From assembly GCF_900142075.1 (NCBI RefSeq), contig NZ_FQZO01000006.1:213779-277778 (forward strand): a DNA stretch of 64,000 bases, in the 5' to 3' direction. Positions 32,373-41,120 of the stretch are shown piece after piece. Every line of letters starts with the position of its first letter. Within the stretch, counting starts at the first letter, position 1. Under the pieces are notes generated by a model. The model saw only the letters and a program-made list of their open reading frames with translations, made no database searches and was not told the origin of the DNA. This DNA comes from Clostridium amylolyticum (lineage in GTDB: Bacteria > Bacillota > Clostridia > Clostridiales > Clostridiaceae). A program made the translations under genes and the position numbers.

Positions 32373-32945
32373 TTAAACTCCTGGTGTAGTGCTTTTAACT
32401 AATTCATAATTGAAATTCGTATGCCACGCTGTAGCCACAGACTCTTCTACCTCCGACTTAAACGCTTCATAATAGAAATTCCTAGCTTCGTCTGGCATAG
32501 CTGTAAATTCTAATTCCATGTAAGCTACCTCGTCCGCATCGTTATCCACTGTGAATTTTAGTCCTGTAGCACTGGACACGTTAGGAAATGCAATAAGCTT
32601 TACTATGTCCTCAAAATCGTCTATAACGTCGGCTGTAAGTATAAAGTTAGAACCCTTGCTGTCCATGCTGTAAGCATAAACCCCCTTCTTAAGTCCTTCA
32701 TTTTTAATGCCAAATACCTCTCTATACACGTCAATAGGTACAAAACCGGAAAGAGTTAAATTATGTTGTAGCGGCATAGATTTACTTTTAGTAATTACAC
32801 CTTCACATTTTTTTGTTACTGTTCTCATTTCCGTTTCACCTTCAACCGAACCTATGCAACCAAACTTCATAGCTTGTTTATCCTTAACCTGTATAGAAGC
32901 ATTTTTAATTCTCATTGGGTCAAATTCTTTTATTTCTGTTGCCAT
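32373..32945 (-). CDS. Major tail tube protein
   Basis: 190 residues of the phi13/TP901-1-like tail tube type. It lies immediately before the frameshift chaperone genes. Beta-rich sequence with MQL-type turns such as KSMPLQHNLTLSGFVP fits. ATG at 32945 has GAGGAGG and overlaps the preceding gene by one base. Confidence 0.88.
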   Translation of the reverse strand: MATEIKEFDPMRIKNASIQVKDKQAMKFGCIGSVEGETEMRTVTKKCEGVITKSKSMPLQHNLTLSGFVPIDVYREVFGIKNEGLKKGVYAYSMDSKGSNFILTADVIDDFEDIVKLIAFPNVSSATGLKFTVDNDADEVAYMELEFTAMPDEARNFYYEAFKSEVEESVATAWHTNFNYELVKSTTPGV

Positions 32946-33361
32946 TAGATTACCTCCTCTATTTTTGTAATTATTGCATTACTTAATTTTTCTATTACTG
33001 TAGGAGTTGCCCTTTCTAGGCCTCTCCCTGTAAAGTTTTGTGTTATAGGGTTTCTTATTCCTCTTCCTTCGTCCGGGAATACTAGATACCCATAAGAACC
33101 CTTTTTATTAGCTGCACCACCTTTGCTAATTATAGTAAAGCCTAAGTTATAATCATTACTTTTAAAAGGCTTGCTGTCTTTAGCGTGTCTTTTTTTTCTT
33201 TTAGAAATAGGGAGAATTTCTGTTATTCTGTCCATTACCTCCCTATTACCTTCTGTGTGTAACACTTCATTAGCGGTAGTTTCTCCAACCTCTTGCAGCT
33301 TACCTATGTTCTTTTCTAGGTTTTCCAATTGTGTAGGATCTAACTTAAATTCTGTAGCCAT
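32945..33361 (-). CDS. HK97 gp10-like tail/head completion protein
   Basis: 138 residues. The helical N-terminus, basic KRKKRHAK stretch and GSYGYLVFPDEGRG segment fit the HK97 gp10 family. Family members act at the neck or tail completion step. It overlaps both neighbours slightly. Confidence 0.75.
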   Translation of the reverse strand: MATEFKLDPTQLENLEKNIGKLQEVGETTANEVLHTEGNREVMDRITEILPISKRKKRHAKDSKPFKSNDYNLGFTIISKGGAANKKGSYGYLVFPDEGRGIRNPITQNFTGRGLERATPTVIEKLSNAIITKIEEVI

Positions 33362-33722
33362 TACACTTCACCCTTTTCATTTTTCTAGTACATCTAAAGG
33401 CTATAACATCTATAAACTGGTTAGTTTCTCCTAATTGCAACCTGTCATAGTCTGCCCTCACAAAATTCAAGCCAATACTTTCTATTTTATCTATAATCTC
33501 AGATTCTCCGTATTCAGATTGATTTTTACTTACATAGAAAATAATAAGCTCCTGTGTCAAATATTTTACGTTTCCTGGTATGATTCCATCTTCTATATAG
33601 TAAAAATAGTTATAATCCTCTTTTTTTTCCTCGGGTATTTCTGCGTGGTATATATTTAGTCCTCTGTAACCTTCAAATGCCTCTATTATCTTTTCATCAC
33701 TAACATTAAACAACTTAATCAC
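33345..33722 (-). CDS. Minor capsid / tail terminator-like protein
   Basis: About 125 residues at the position of the tail-terminator or minor capsid gene in HK97-type clusters. The family assignment comes from order more than motif. GTG at 33722 or TTG at 33713 could start it, the latter having AGGTGA nearby. Confidence 0.65.
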   Translation of the reverse strand: MIKLFNVSDEKIIEAFEGYRGLNIYHAEIPEEKKEDYNYFYYIEDGIIPGNVKYLTQELIIFYVSKNQSEYGESEIIDKIESIGLNFVRADYDRLQLGETNQFIDVIAFRCTRKMKRVKCNGYRI

Positions 33723-34053
33723 CTACTTTTTGGAGATAAATATACATGAATTTTTTATCTGAATCTAAGCTTTTTATGTCAAATAATTCATTATTAATTT
33801 TAACTTTATTCTTTCTAGACACCTCTGGCCTAAAGTAAGTTTGAATTTTTTTATCAAGTCTATACCCCTGATTATTTGCGATTATAACATCTGATTCTCT
33901 AGCTGATAGCTCTTTAAAAAAGAGTTTACCTTTTTGAGTAAACTCTTCTCCTGTTTTCTTTTTAGCAGTATTAAGCAATGTTTTTATTTCTCCAAAAAAC
34001 ATGACACCGTCATTAAAGCTAATAAATCCAATATCATCGGTTTTTATCTTCAT
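33715..34053 (-). CDS. Head-tail adaptor (head closure) protein
   Basis: 112 residues with the beta-barrel pattern of SPP1 gp16-like stoppers (YFRPEVSRKNKVKINNELF then DIKSLDSDKK). It lies between the connector and tail completion genes. Confidence 0.75.
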   Translation of the reverse strand: MKIKTDDIGFISFNDGVMFFGEIKTLLNTAKKKTGEEFTQKGKLFFKELSARESDVIIANNQGYRLDKKIQTYFRPEVSRKNKVKINNELFDIKSLDSDKKFMYIYLQKVGD

Positions 34054-34376
34054 GTTGTCACCTCGCTAGATGTAATTGCACTAGCAGCTTGAACTTGACC
34101 CTTGATATGTAAACTCAAAAGCTCCCCAGCAAAATTAATCTCAAACATTTCAAGAGCATGACTATTGGCATACCTGCAGTAATCAAATAATAGACTCCTT
34201 GGTAAGTCCTCTTCTGTAAAAACAAGTGGCACCCCTGCAATCTCTTGCAAGCGTGCCATTCCTCTTTTTATCATTCCAGTAAGATTTTTATCTGTTTCAG
34301 GATCTATCCATGTTATACCTAAATTAGGCCTTATATCCGCTAATAATTGTTCAGCTAAAGCTGTGTTATCAGCCAT
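34050..34376 (-). CDS. Head-tail connector protein (gp6-like)
   Basis: 108-residue all-helical protein directly after the capsid gene (ITWIDPETDKNLTGMIKRGM, LFDYCRYANSHALEMFE). It belongs to the phage gp6-like connector group that joins portal and neck. Confidence 0.82.
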   Translation of the reverse strand: MADNTALAEQLLADIRPNLGITWIDPETDKNLTGMIKRGMARLQEIAGVPLVFTEEDLPRSLLFDYCRYANSHALEMFEINFAGELLSLHIKGQVQAASAITSSEVTT

Positions 34377-34390
34377 TTAGATCACCTCAA

Positions 34391-35587
34391 TTAAGCCTGT
34401 TCTTTAGTTTTTACCACATTAGTTACAGCTACTTCAGATACCGCAGGCTGTAGCCCACTTATATCTGCATAAACAAAGGCATTATTATCAAGTGGTTCAC
34501 CGTGTCCATAAAGTTTAACAAGGTATACTCTTTCATCTTCAAGGAACTTATAATCATCGGAATGTTCTATCTTCCCACTCTTTTCAGTTCCTATACCCAT
34601 AAAGTACCTTTTACCAAGTCCGAATATTGCTTTTCCTTCTTCAACTTGTACCGATTGAACCTGTCTAGTTGGGAATGGAAAAACATCATTTATATATTTT
34701 CCATCAGCGCCTCTTATTGTAGTAGCAGGCATAACCTTTTGAAGATAATCCACTGGGTTTACTATCATTAATACTTCCCTGACTATTCTTGTTTTACCTT
34801 TTGGTGTTTTTGCCATGCCTGCAATTAACTTTCCATAAGTCACAGGATCTAGACTAGTAACAGGAACAACATCCTTCACAGGATATACACCATCTGTTAC
34901 TGTTACACCTTCTCCAACCTTCCTATTCATACCTATAGGCATTTCTTTACCAGTTCCATTTATAATTCCCTCTTCTAACCCATTGGCCAAAGCTTCTCCT
35001 AATATTGCTCTTACATATCTATCTAACCATGTAGGTCCTAAATCTAGCATAGACTTAGCCACTGGCAAGAAAGCTGATAGCTTGTGTAGCCCCATATTCA
35101 TTTTCTTAAATCCACTAGTTAATTCTTTTACAATATCTGATGTTAAGGTTCCCCAAGTAGCAAGTTGTTTTCCATCAGCATTTACTAAAAACTCTATAAG
35201 CCCACTTGTGTTTTGGAAGTCTATGGCATCCAGTAAAGGGTGACTTTCTACTAAATCTTCAAATACGGCATCAATTACAGTCTTAGGCATAACCACATCT
35301 AACTCTGTAAGAGCTTGTTTAGGGTTAGAGGTTTTCATTGCTTCAATAACTTTTTGAAAGTATTTATTTTCTTCTGAGGTTAATTGTCTAACCCCTCTAC
35401 CAGCTAAAATATTAGCATCTGCAGCTTGAACTAATCCTCTTGCTTCTTCCATTACTGATTCTTGAATGTTTTCAGTAAACTGAGTAAAAGCTTGTGCAAA
35501 TGCTTCTTCATCACCATTTTTCATCGCCTGATTAAGGTTATTCATTATATTTACTTTTTCTTGCTTTAATAAATCTAAACTTTTCAT
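34391..35587 (-). CDS. Major capsid protein (HK97 fold)
   Basis: 398 residues. The first ~100 residues are helical and probably form the delta/scaffold domain removed by the adjacent protease. The body has the HK97-family features DVVMPKTVIDAVFEDL, SFLPVAKSMLDLGP and YPVKDVV. It lies between protease and connector genes. Confidence 0.93.
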   Translation of the reverse strand: MKSLDLLKQEKVNIMNNLNQAMKNGDEEAFAQAFTQFTENIQESVMEEARGLVQAADANILAGRGVRQLTSEENKYFQKVIEAMKTSNPKQALTELDVVMPKTVIDAVFEDLVESHPLLDAIDFQNTSGLIEFLVNADGKQLATWGTLTSDIVKELTSGFKKMNMGLHKLSAFLPVAKSMLDLGPTWLDRYVRAILGEALANGLEEGIINGTGKEMPIGMNRKVGEGVTVTDGVYPVKDVVPVTSLDPVTYGKLIAGMAKTPKGKTRIVREVLMIVNPVDYLQKVMPATTIRGADGKYINDVFPFPTRQVQSVQVEEGKAIFGLGKRYFMGIGTEKSGKIEHSDDYKFLEDERVYLVKLYGHGEPLDNNAFVYADISGLQPAVSEVAVTNVVKTKEQA

Positions 35588-35593
35588 ATTAAT

Positions 35594-36397
35594 CTACATC
35601 TCCTTTTTAGCGAATAACGCCGCCATTAATTTTATGTTTTTATTTTCTTTAGGTTCATTAGGTGTTGGAGGAGTATTTTCAGAGTTTTTCGCTCCAAAAC
35701 TTTGAGAAAGTTCTCTTGCTTGTGCTACTAAAGCTTTATTGTAGCTTAGTTGTTGTTCAAAAGATTTATTAACCTTTTGTAATAGCTGTTTAGCTTCAGT
35801 TAGATCAACTTCCTTAGCTACTATTTCATCACAAAGTCCATATTCTAGGCATTGTGCAGCAGTAAGCCAGGTTTCTGCGTCTAATAGTTCAATAAGTTTT
35901 TCTTCAGTGATTTTGCCATTGGATTTTTCTAAATAGGCTTTTCTATTTCCCTCCATTATTGCATCTAGATCATCAGCTTCTTTCCTAAGTTGTTTTGCAT
36001 TACCGGCTACTACGTTCCACATATTATGAATCATCTGCATTGTATTGGAATACATAATTACTTTATCGCAAGCAGTCAAAATAAAAGACGCTGCGGAGCA
36101 GGCGAATCCATCCACATAACCTGTTACATACGCACCATGTCTTTTTAGTTGATTTCTAATAGGCATAGCTTCATAAACTGAGCCACCATAAGAATTCACA
36201 TATAAATTAATATTCTTTACATCTGGATACTTGGCAAGTTCATTTCTAAAGTGATTAGCTGAAGTTTCGCTTTGAACTTTCTGCCATTCCCACCAGTCAA
36301 TATAATCCCCTTCAACGTTTCCATAGATATACATATCTAAGGTACTAGGATCACTCGCTGATTGTTTTAATCCCCATATTGTCTTTACTTCTTTCAA
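35594..36397 (-). CDS. ClpP-like prohead protease
   Basis: 267 residues of the ClpP/S49-type phage protease. The nucleophilic Ser lies in DGFACSAASFIL, the His in MQMIHNMW and an Asp beyond. The charged C-terminal tail may be scaffold-like. It trims capsid precursors. TTG start at 36397 after AAAGGAGGTG. It overlaps the end of the portal gene by 4 bp. Confidence 0.92.
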   Translation of the reverse strand: MKEVKTIWGLKQSASDPSTLDMYIYGNVEGDYIDWWEWQKVQSETSANHFRNELAKYPDVKNINLYVNSYGGSVYEAMPIRNQLKRHGAYVTGYVDGFACSAASFILTACDKVIMYSNTMQMIHNMWNVVAGNAKQLRKEADDLDAIMEGNRKAYLEKSNGKITEEKLIELLDAETWLTAAQCLEYGLCDEIVAKEVDLTEAKQLLQKVNKSFEQQLSYNKALVAQARELSQSFGAKNSENTPPTPNEPKENKNIKLMAALFAKKEM

Positions 36398-37548
36398 TCG
36401 CTTTCACCTCCTTTCAAATTCTCTACATCTTGATAGTTTTTAGTTATCCAATGCTTCTTTGACCACCAGGCATTCAACGGAGTATCACCTGCCTTAATTC
36501 TCAATTCATCTACGCTATAGCCAGCACTTGCAATAAGCTTGTCAAACTTTTCAGCTATGGAGAATATGTCAATATGCTTAATACAAGTAGTATCCACTTT
36601 TATATAACAGCCTTTTAAGAAGTCTTTTCTTCCTATTCTCTTTCTAGTGGTTTCTTCCCCTACCATGTCGGTTATAGGGTCTACACAAAAAGTTAAAAAG
36701 TTATCTGTTATTTTTTCTATGTCCGCAATATCTCCACGTAATAAAGCAGGAGGAATTTTAAACGCTTGGCCAACTCTTTCAAATGCCTCTTTGGTAATGG
36801 AAGCTATATCTACAATTTCACTAGTGGATTTTTTATTCCCCTCTCCATTTTGTTCATTATATTTAAATCCTTTGTGGAGTGGCAGCACTGCATTTTCTGC
36901 TTCAAAGTACTTCTTAAATCTTGTATTCATTAGTTCGTCAAATTTTTCTTGGAATTTTGGATCTCCTGTAGCTGTAGAATCTATATCCATTATTCCTTTT
37001 CTTCCACCAGAGCGTTTATATTTTCCTATAGCCATGTTTAGAAGATTGTTATAGCCCTTTAATAAATTTGACAGTAGCTTTCGGACATCATCATTGCTGT
37101 ACTTAAAATAAAGCACTTCACTCATTTTAAAGGTGCGGTCAAATGTCATGTCTCCTCTTCTAACATTCTTAAAAATATTTTCTACTACAGCATATTCTTT
37201 TTGAGTAAAATCATCTGCTATTATTAATTGTTCATTTGATTCGATTATGAGACACTCATTTTCATAGAGAAGTTTACTTATAAATTCCTGAATAAATTGG
37301 CTAGAATTTTGATTTTTATTAGGTTCTATATTCCAAAGATAGTATTCATCGCCTTTTATCTCTTCCCCATAAACGTAGGTTTTGAACTCACATTTACTAA
37401 TTGCATTAGATATTAAACTTACCGCAGTTGATATTGCAAAAGCTTCTATTGCAAGTTGTATTTCTTGGGAAACTAAAGCTCCTTCATCAAGATATAAAGT
37501 ATCTTTCCCAAACCCAAAGAAGTATTTAATCCAGTCTATAAATTTCAA
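36394..37548 (-). CDS. Portal protein (HK97 family)
   Basis: 384 residues. Family landmarks are the N-terminal AISTAVSLISNAISKC, the LLYENECLII region and the KIPPALLRGDIADIEKI helix. It forms the dodecameric DNA channel at the capsid vertex. TTG start after GGGGGTGA. Confidence 0.93.
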   Translation of the reverse strand: MKFIDWIKYFFGFGKDTLYLDEGALVSQEIQLAIEAFAISTAVSLISNAISKCEFKTYVYGEEIKGDEYYLWNIEPNKNQNSSQFIQEFISKLLYENECLIIESNEQLIIADDFTQKEYAVVENIFKNVRRGDMTFDRTFKMSEVLYFKYSNDDVRKLLSNLLKGYNNLLNMAIGKYKRSGGRKGIMDIDSTATGDPKFQEKFDELMNTRFKKYFEAENAVLPLHKGFKYNEQNGEGNKKSTSEIVDIASITKEAFERVGQAFKIPPALLRGDIADIEKITDNFLTFCVDPITDMVGEETTRKRIGRKDFLKGCYIKVDTTCIKHIDIFSIAEKFDKLIASAGYSVDELRIKAGDTPLNAWWSKKHWITKNYQDVENLKGGESD

Positions 37549-37591
37549 TCTTAATCACCCCCTTCCAGGGCAAAATAAAAAAGCCTTATTT

Positions 37592-37747
37592 CTAAGACTT
37601 ATGTTCTAATTGATACATTCTTCTCTCTAAATCCATTAATCTATTTTCATAAAATGTAATTTTATCTAGCAATAATCTTTTCATATCAGATTCATCTCTT
37701 AAGCGATTATATTCACTTAAGGAAATTGTTACAGTAGGTTCATCCAT
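37592..37747 (-). CDS. Small coiled-coil phage protein (51 aa)
   Basis: ATG at 37747 follows GAGGAGGG. The peptide starts MDEPTVTISLSEYNRLRDES and continues as one amphipathic helix with LxxLExR spacing. Its place between terminase and portal genes is common for such small proteins; the function is unknown. Confidence 0.7.
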   Translation of the reverse strand: MDEPTVTISLSEYNRLRDESDMKRLLLDKITFYENRLMDLERRMYQLEHKS

Positions 37748-37760
37748 ATATCATCCCTCC

Positions 37761-39428
37761 TCAATATGTGTAAACTCCAAAATCGAAATCTACTATTTCC
37801 CCACTATCTGGCAGCTCTATACCATCTGCGCACATAGCAGCAACAAAAGCCATAAATCCATCTGTTTTTCTACTCTTAGGTTCAATTTTTCCAAAGGTAT
37901 AGTTGTCATATTTTTCAGGCTTAAGACAAGTATTATTTGTATACCAACGCATTAAAGGATTATCTCCCCAAACTATATTATGGTTAGTGAATTCACTATT
38001 AATAATGGGATATATCTTCATCTGGTCGCTTGGCCTGGTAAGTTTTATATTATTAGCTCCTTGTTTATCTGTATCAAAACCAACTTCTCTTAAGGCTTTT
38101 GCTAGTAGAGTATACCTATAGTTATCCATGCCTAGGATTGTAAGATTATATTTTTGAGCCTGCTTTGCTAACCAAAGAGCTGGAGTTTCCGGAGGTATTT
38201 CAGGACCATCCACAAAAGTTAATAGGCCAAGTTCCCCCCACTCTTTTAATGGTGCTTTGATTCTTCCTAAATCCTTAGACTTTTTACAAACCCAAGTGTG
38301 AGATACCCAATAATATTTACCTTTAAATTTGAATAGCAGCCCAACACACACAAAATCCGTTGTTTTTGCATAATCTATACCTATCCTGCATGTAGCTCCA
38401 GTTAGATCCGGAATATGCTGATTAGTGGCAAGTATATTTTCCCAAGAAGTTACTTCTCGATCCACTTTGCCTTTAGGAATATTCATTCTCTTAGTCATAA
38501 ATGCAGAGTTGCCCACTGGATCATCTTTATAGTCAATGTACTCTTTTTCCATTTGTCTTCTTAGTTCATCAAAATAGTATAAAGAAGGGTTAGCCTTATT
38601 CCACATCTTTGGATCATGGACTTCGTCTTCACTGTCTAGCTTGCAGATAAATACTAATAAACCATTATCATTAATAACTCCGTTTAGTATCTGTTCTCCT
38701 CTAGAAATTAATTTATCTAGTGGTCCGTCTCTTACATCTCCATTAGTGGTGGTAATAGTGGTTCGTGGATTTTTCTTTTTACCTAGTCCAGTTTTAAAAA
38801 CATTAATAGTGTCATAATTTTCATATTGATGGTATTCATCAAAATCGACTTTTCCTTGCCTTCCACCATCTTTTGTTTTAGCATTTGAAGTTCTAAACCT
38901 TAACTGTGATTTAGTTTTTTTATTTGTTATAACTTCTTTATTCCATTCAAAATGCTTTTCTAATTTCTTTTTATTTTCTTCAAGAACATCATAAACGTCC
39001 ATGAAGGAAGTCATTGCTTGATCTTCATTATTAGCGCAAATGTCGATATGATATTTTTTAACTGGGTTATATTCAGATATAAGACAAAAATCTTCAAAAG
39101 CTAGGTACCCGTTCTTTCCAGCTCCTCTACCTACTAAAATAAATAAGTCGGGCCATCTTAATATACCTGGCTTTGAATATGTGCAATTGTGAAGAGTAAA
39201 GCAAAATACTTCCCAGGGTAATAGCTTAAATGGGAAGTATTTCTCTAAACTTAGGTATTTATTAAGTTGTGTTTCATCTACAAATAAGTTTTCCTCATTA
39301 AAACATTTTTCTACAATATCACATAAAAGGAGCTGCTCTTTACAAACTTCAAATTCTCCACTACGAACTAGGTCAATATAATTTTGTATTTCAGGTACAA
39401 GCTTTTTATAACTCGTCATCATCATCAA
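37761..39428 (-). CDS. terL: Terminase large subunit
   Basis: 555 residues. The N-terminal packaging ATPase has a degenerate Walker A (GRGAGKN) and Walker B with catalytic Glu (KVDFDEYHQ). The C-terminal RNase-H-like nuclease has Asp in RIGIDYAKTTDF, GMDNYR and KTDGFMA. The start overlaps the small subunit gene (ATGATGATGACG), which argues for translational coupling. Confidence 0.95.
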   Translation of the reverse strand: MMMMTSYKKLVPEIQNYIDLVRSGEFEVCKEQLLLCDIVEKCFNEENLFVDETQLNKYLSLEKYFPFKLLPWEVFCFTLHNCTYSKPGILRWPDLFILVGRGAGKNGYLAFEDFCLISEYNPVKKYHIDICANNEDQAMTSFMDVYDVLEENKKKLEKHFEWNKEVITNKKTKSQLRFRTSNAKTKDGGRQGKVDFDEYHQYENYDTINVFKTGLGKKKNPRTTITTTNGDVRDGPLDKLISRGEQILNGVINDNGLLVFICKLDSEDEVHDPKMWNKANPSLYYFDELRRQMEKEYIDYKDDPVGNSAFMTKRMNIPKGKVDREVTSWENILATNQHIPDLTGATCRIGIDYAKTTDFVCVGLLFKFKGKYYWVSHTWVCKKSKDLGRIKAPLKEWGELGLLTFVDGPEIPPETPALWLAKQAQKYNLTILGMDNYRYTLLAKALREVGFDTDKQGANNIKLTRPSDQMKIYPIINSEFTNHNIVWGDNPLMRWYTNNTCLKPEKYDNYTFGKIEPKSRKTDGFMAFVAAMCADGIELPDSGEIVDFDFGVYTY

Positions 39429-39714
39429 TCACTACATTGTCAGTTCTTAATCCTAGTTCTTTTAAAATAGCAAGCTTTTGTTTATTATACGCTACAGCAT
39501 TTTTTACGGAGGGATTTTCTTTTTCAATTGTGTAGCCTGAAGCTGAAGTTGTTTCGAACATAAATCCACGGTCTTTTATATCTTTTTGCATAGCTTTTTC
39601 CTGGTTCCAATACCATAAATAATCATCAATTAAACTACTAAAATGTTCAACATTTGCTCCTTTATCTTCAAGTTGTTTTTTTAGTGACTCCTTGATTTTT
39701 CTAGCACTAGCCAT
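39406..39714 (-). CDS. terS: Terminase small subunit (P27-like)
   Basis: 102 residues from ATG at 39714, which follows AAAGGAGGG. The helical protein with an acidic C-terminal DDDDEL fits the P27-type small terminases that recognise cos or pac. It is followed by terL and preceded by an HNH nuclease gene, the usual order of cos phages. Confidence 0.85.
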   Translation of the reverse strand: MASARKIKESLKKQLEDKGANVEHFSSLIDDYLWYWNQEKAMQKDIKDRGFMFETTSASGYTIEKENPSVKNAVAYNKQKLAILKELGLRTDNVVIDDDDEL

Positions 39715-39770
39715 ATTTTTTATCCCTCCTTTCAAATGTAAAATACTGTAATTTATATTTATTTTTTTCT

Positions 39771-39824
39771 CACACGCGCGAGCCAGACGTTTTGTCGACC
39801 CTCCTTCCCGTTTCTACACCCTCC
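39771..39824. other. Candidate cos region
   Basis: The only long non-coding and locally GC-rich stretch of the late region lies just before terS. It contains CACACGCGCGAGCCAGACGT and GTCGACCCTCC. The HNH-terS-terL order is that of 3'-cos phages, so the cohesive end may lie here. The exact cut cannot be read from sequence. Confidence 0.4.
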
Positions 39825-40021
39825 TAGAGTTTTTCATTTTTTTCGACCGGGGGGTATACCCGTACTGTTTTATCTTTACCCTTTCCTAAATCTATTCCAA
39901 CATATCCAATAGGTGATAAATGTCCTCCGCAGTACTTGCAACTTCTTCCATCTTTCCTATGGTCGCTAGCCTTAACAACCTCCTGCTTATCACATATTAA
40001 ACATTTATACATAATGTCCAT
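39824..40021 (-). CDS. Small zinc-ribbon phage protein
   Basis: 65 residues from ATG at 40021 after GAGGTGG. Two CxxC pairs (CLIC and CKYC) make a zinc ribbon. It ends VRVYPPVEKNEKL next to the presumed cos region. Function unknown. Confidence 0.65.
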   Translation of the reverse strand: MDIMYKCLICDKQEVVKASDHRKDGRSCKYCGGHLSPIGYVGIDLGKGKDKTVRVYPPVEKNEKL

Positions 40022-40034
40022 ATTATCCACCTCA

Positions 40035-40340
40035 TTACCACCTTTCTTCATTTAATTGTGCCTTGGGTTTATTATTAAACTTCTCAGGATGTTCTTCATT
40101 GTGACAGCTATTGCATAAGCTTATTAAGTTGCTATCTGTTAGAGCTAAGTCCGGCCTATCCCTTAAGTGCTCCTTATGATGCACACACTCAGCAGAATGA
40201 AATTTTCCTCTAGCTTTATGCTTCTGACATTCATTGTTATCTCTTTCTAATATGTCAGTTCTTTTATCTAACCATTCCATGGATTTATAGAACTTTAAGA
40301 CGTCACCTTTCATTATTGCCTCTAAGAGTTCCATCCTCAT
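40035..40340 (-). CDS. HNH endonuclease
   Basis: 101 residues with an HNH core: AECVHHKEHLRDRPDL, then LISLCNSCHNEEHP. In HK97-like cos phages the HNH protein works with terminase to cut the concatemer at cos. Its place two genes before terS supports that role. Confidence 0.9.
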   Translation of the reverse strand: MRMELLEAIMKGDVLKFYKSMEWLDKRTDILERDNNECQKHKARGKFHSAECVHHKEHLRDRPDLALTDSNLISLCNSCHNEEHPEKFNNKPKAQLNEERW

Positions 40341-40344
40341 TATT

Positions 40345-40527
40345 CTAATGCTCCTCTAGGTTATTACACCATTCTAGATTTACAATGTATATTCCGCACT
40401 CATATTTGCCTGTTACCTTCTTTACTTCTTTACCGTTGCATTTATTAACCCAATACTTATTATGAATATAGCTTAATAGTCCTTTATCTTTCATATACTT
40501 CTCTCTACTAAATATTAGCTTGGCCAT
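40345..40527 (-). CDS. Hypothetical small phage protein
   Basis: 60 residues from ATG at 40527 after GGGGAAAGAGG. It contains two late cysteines (YECGIY, LEWCNN). No family recognised. It precedes the HNH gene closely and is probably in the same operon. Confidence 0.6.
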   Translation of the reverse strand: MAKLIFSREKYMKDKGLLSYIHNKYWVNKCNGKEVKKVTGKYECGIYIVNLEWCNNLEEH

Positions 40528-40564
40528 ACCTCTTTCCCCTTTAATGATTTTCTTTTTATGCATT

Positions 40565-40590
40565 AAAAAAGAGCCCTTTTAAGAGCTCTT
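40565..40590 (-). terminator. Terminator upstream of the packaging genes
   Basis: AAGAGC/GCTCTT stem with a 10-base loop, followed on the minus strand by a T run. It separates the 136-residue gene from the packaging operon, so the late promoter may lie nearby or read-through be regulated. Confidence 0.65.
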
Positions 40591-40595
40591 AGTTT

Positions 40596-41003
40596 TTAAT
40601 GTGTTTTTGCAAAGTTAATTAACCATTTCCTAAGTTTGTTTATATAATCAATATACGAATCACATGATTCTTTAAAATCAATTAAACATTCATTATTGCA
40701 ACCATCATTGTAAGTATCAATGAAATTAGGGTTATTCTTCTTTAAAATTTCATTAAATTCTTTCAATAATCCTGATTCTTTATTTATTTCTAATTTTATT
40801 TTTATTCTTGAAGTGTGTTCTCCTAACAAGTTTATATATTTTATATGTTCTTGGGTTGACTTCTCATAGAATACTTTTGAACTTTCAAGCTTTTTTCCTT
40901 GAATAAGCTCAGTGAAATATTCATTTATAATTTTTAATTCTACCAATTCATAATCTATAATTCTTAAACTCTCAACAACTTCATCTGAATAATCTGTATA
41001 CAT
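40596..41003 (-). CDS. Hypothetical phage protein with a structured leader
   Basis: 135 residues from ATG at 41003. It is mostly helical and acidic, with a CNNECLIDFKESCDSY cysteine cluster near the C-terminus. No family recognised. It has its own terminator, and a leader in which an anti-Shine-Dalgarno segment can pair with its ribosome binding site. These mark it as an independently controlled gene in an otherwise continuous late region. Confidence 0.65.
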   Translation of the reverse strand: MYTDYSDEVVESLRIIDYELVELKIINEYFTELIQGKKLESSKVFYEKSTQEHIKYINLLGEHTSRIKIKLEINKESGLLKEFNEILKKNNPNFIDTYNDGCNNECLIDFKESCDSYIDYINKLRKWLINFAKTH

Positions 41004-41010
41004 TAAAAAC

Positions 41011-41049
41011 ACCCCCTTTCTCTATAAAAATTTCTACAAATAAGGAGGT
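41011..41049 (-). promoter_or_regulatory. Leader hairpin hiding the Shine-Dalgarno sequence (anti-SD element)
   Basis: On the minus strand GGATTACCTCCTT lies 23 bases before AAGGGGGT, the Shine-Dalgarno sequence of the gene starting at 41003. ACCTCCTT (41042-41049) can pair over 8 bases with AAGGGGGT (41011-41018), with one G-U pair. The first segment also closely copies the 3' end of 16S rRNA (GGATCACCTCCTT). Confidence 0.5.
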
Positions 41050-41120
41050 AATCCTTCATAAATCATTCGACACATTATGACTCAATGTGTTTCATTATAT
41101 ACACTTATATCTTTATTTTA

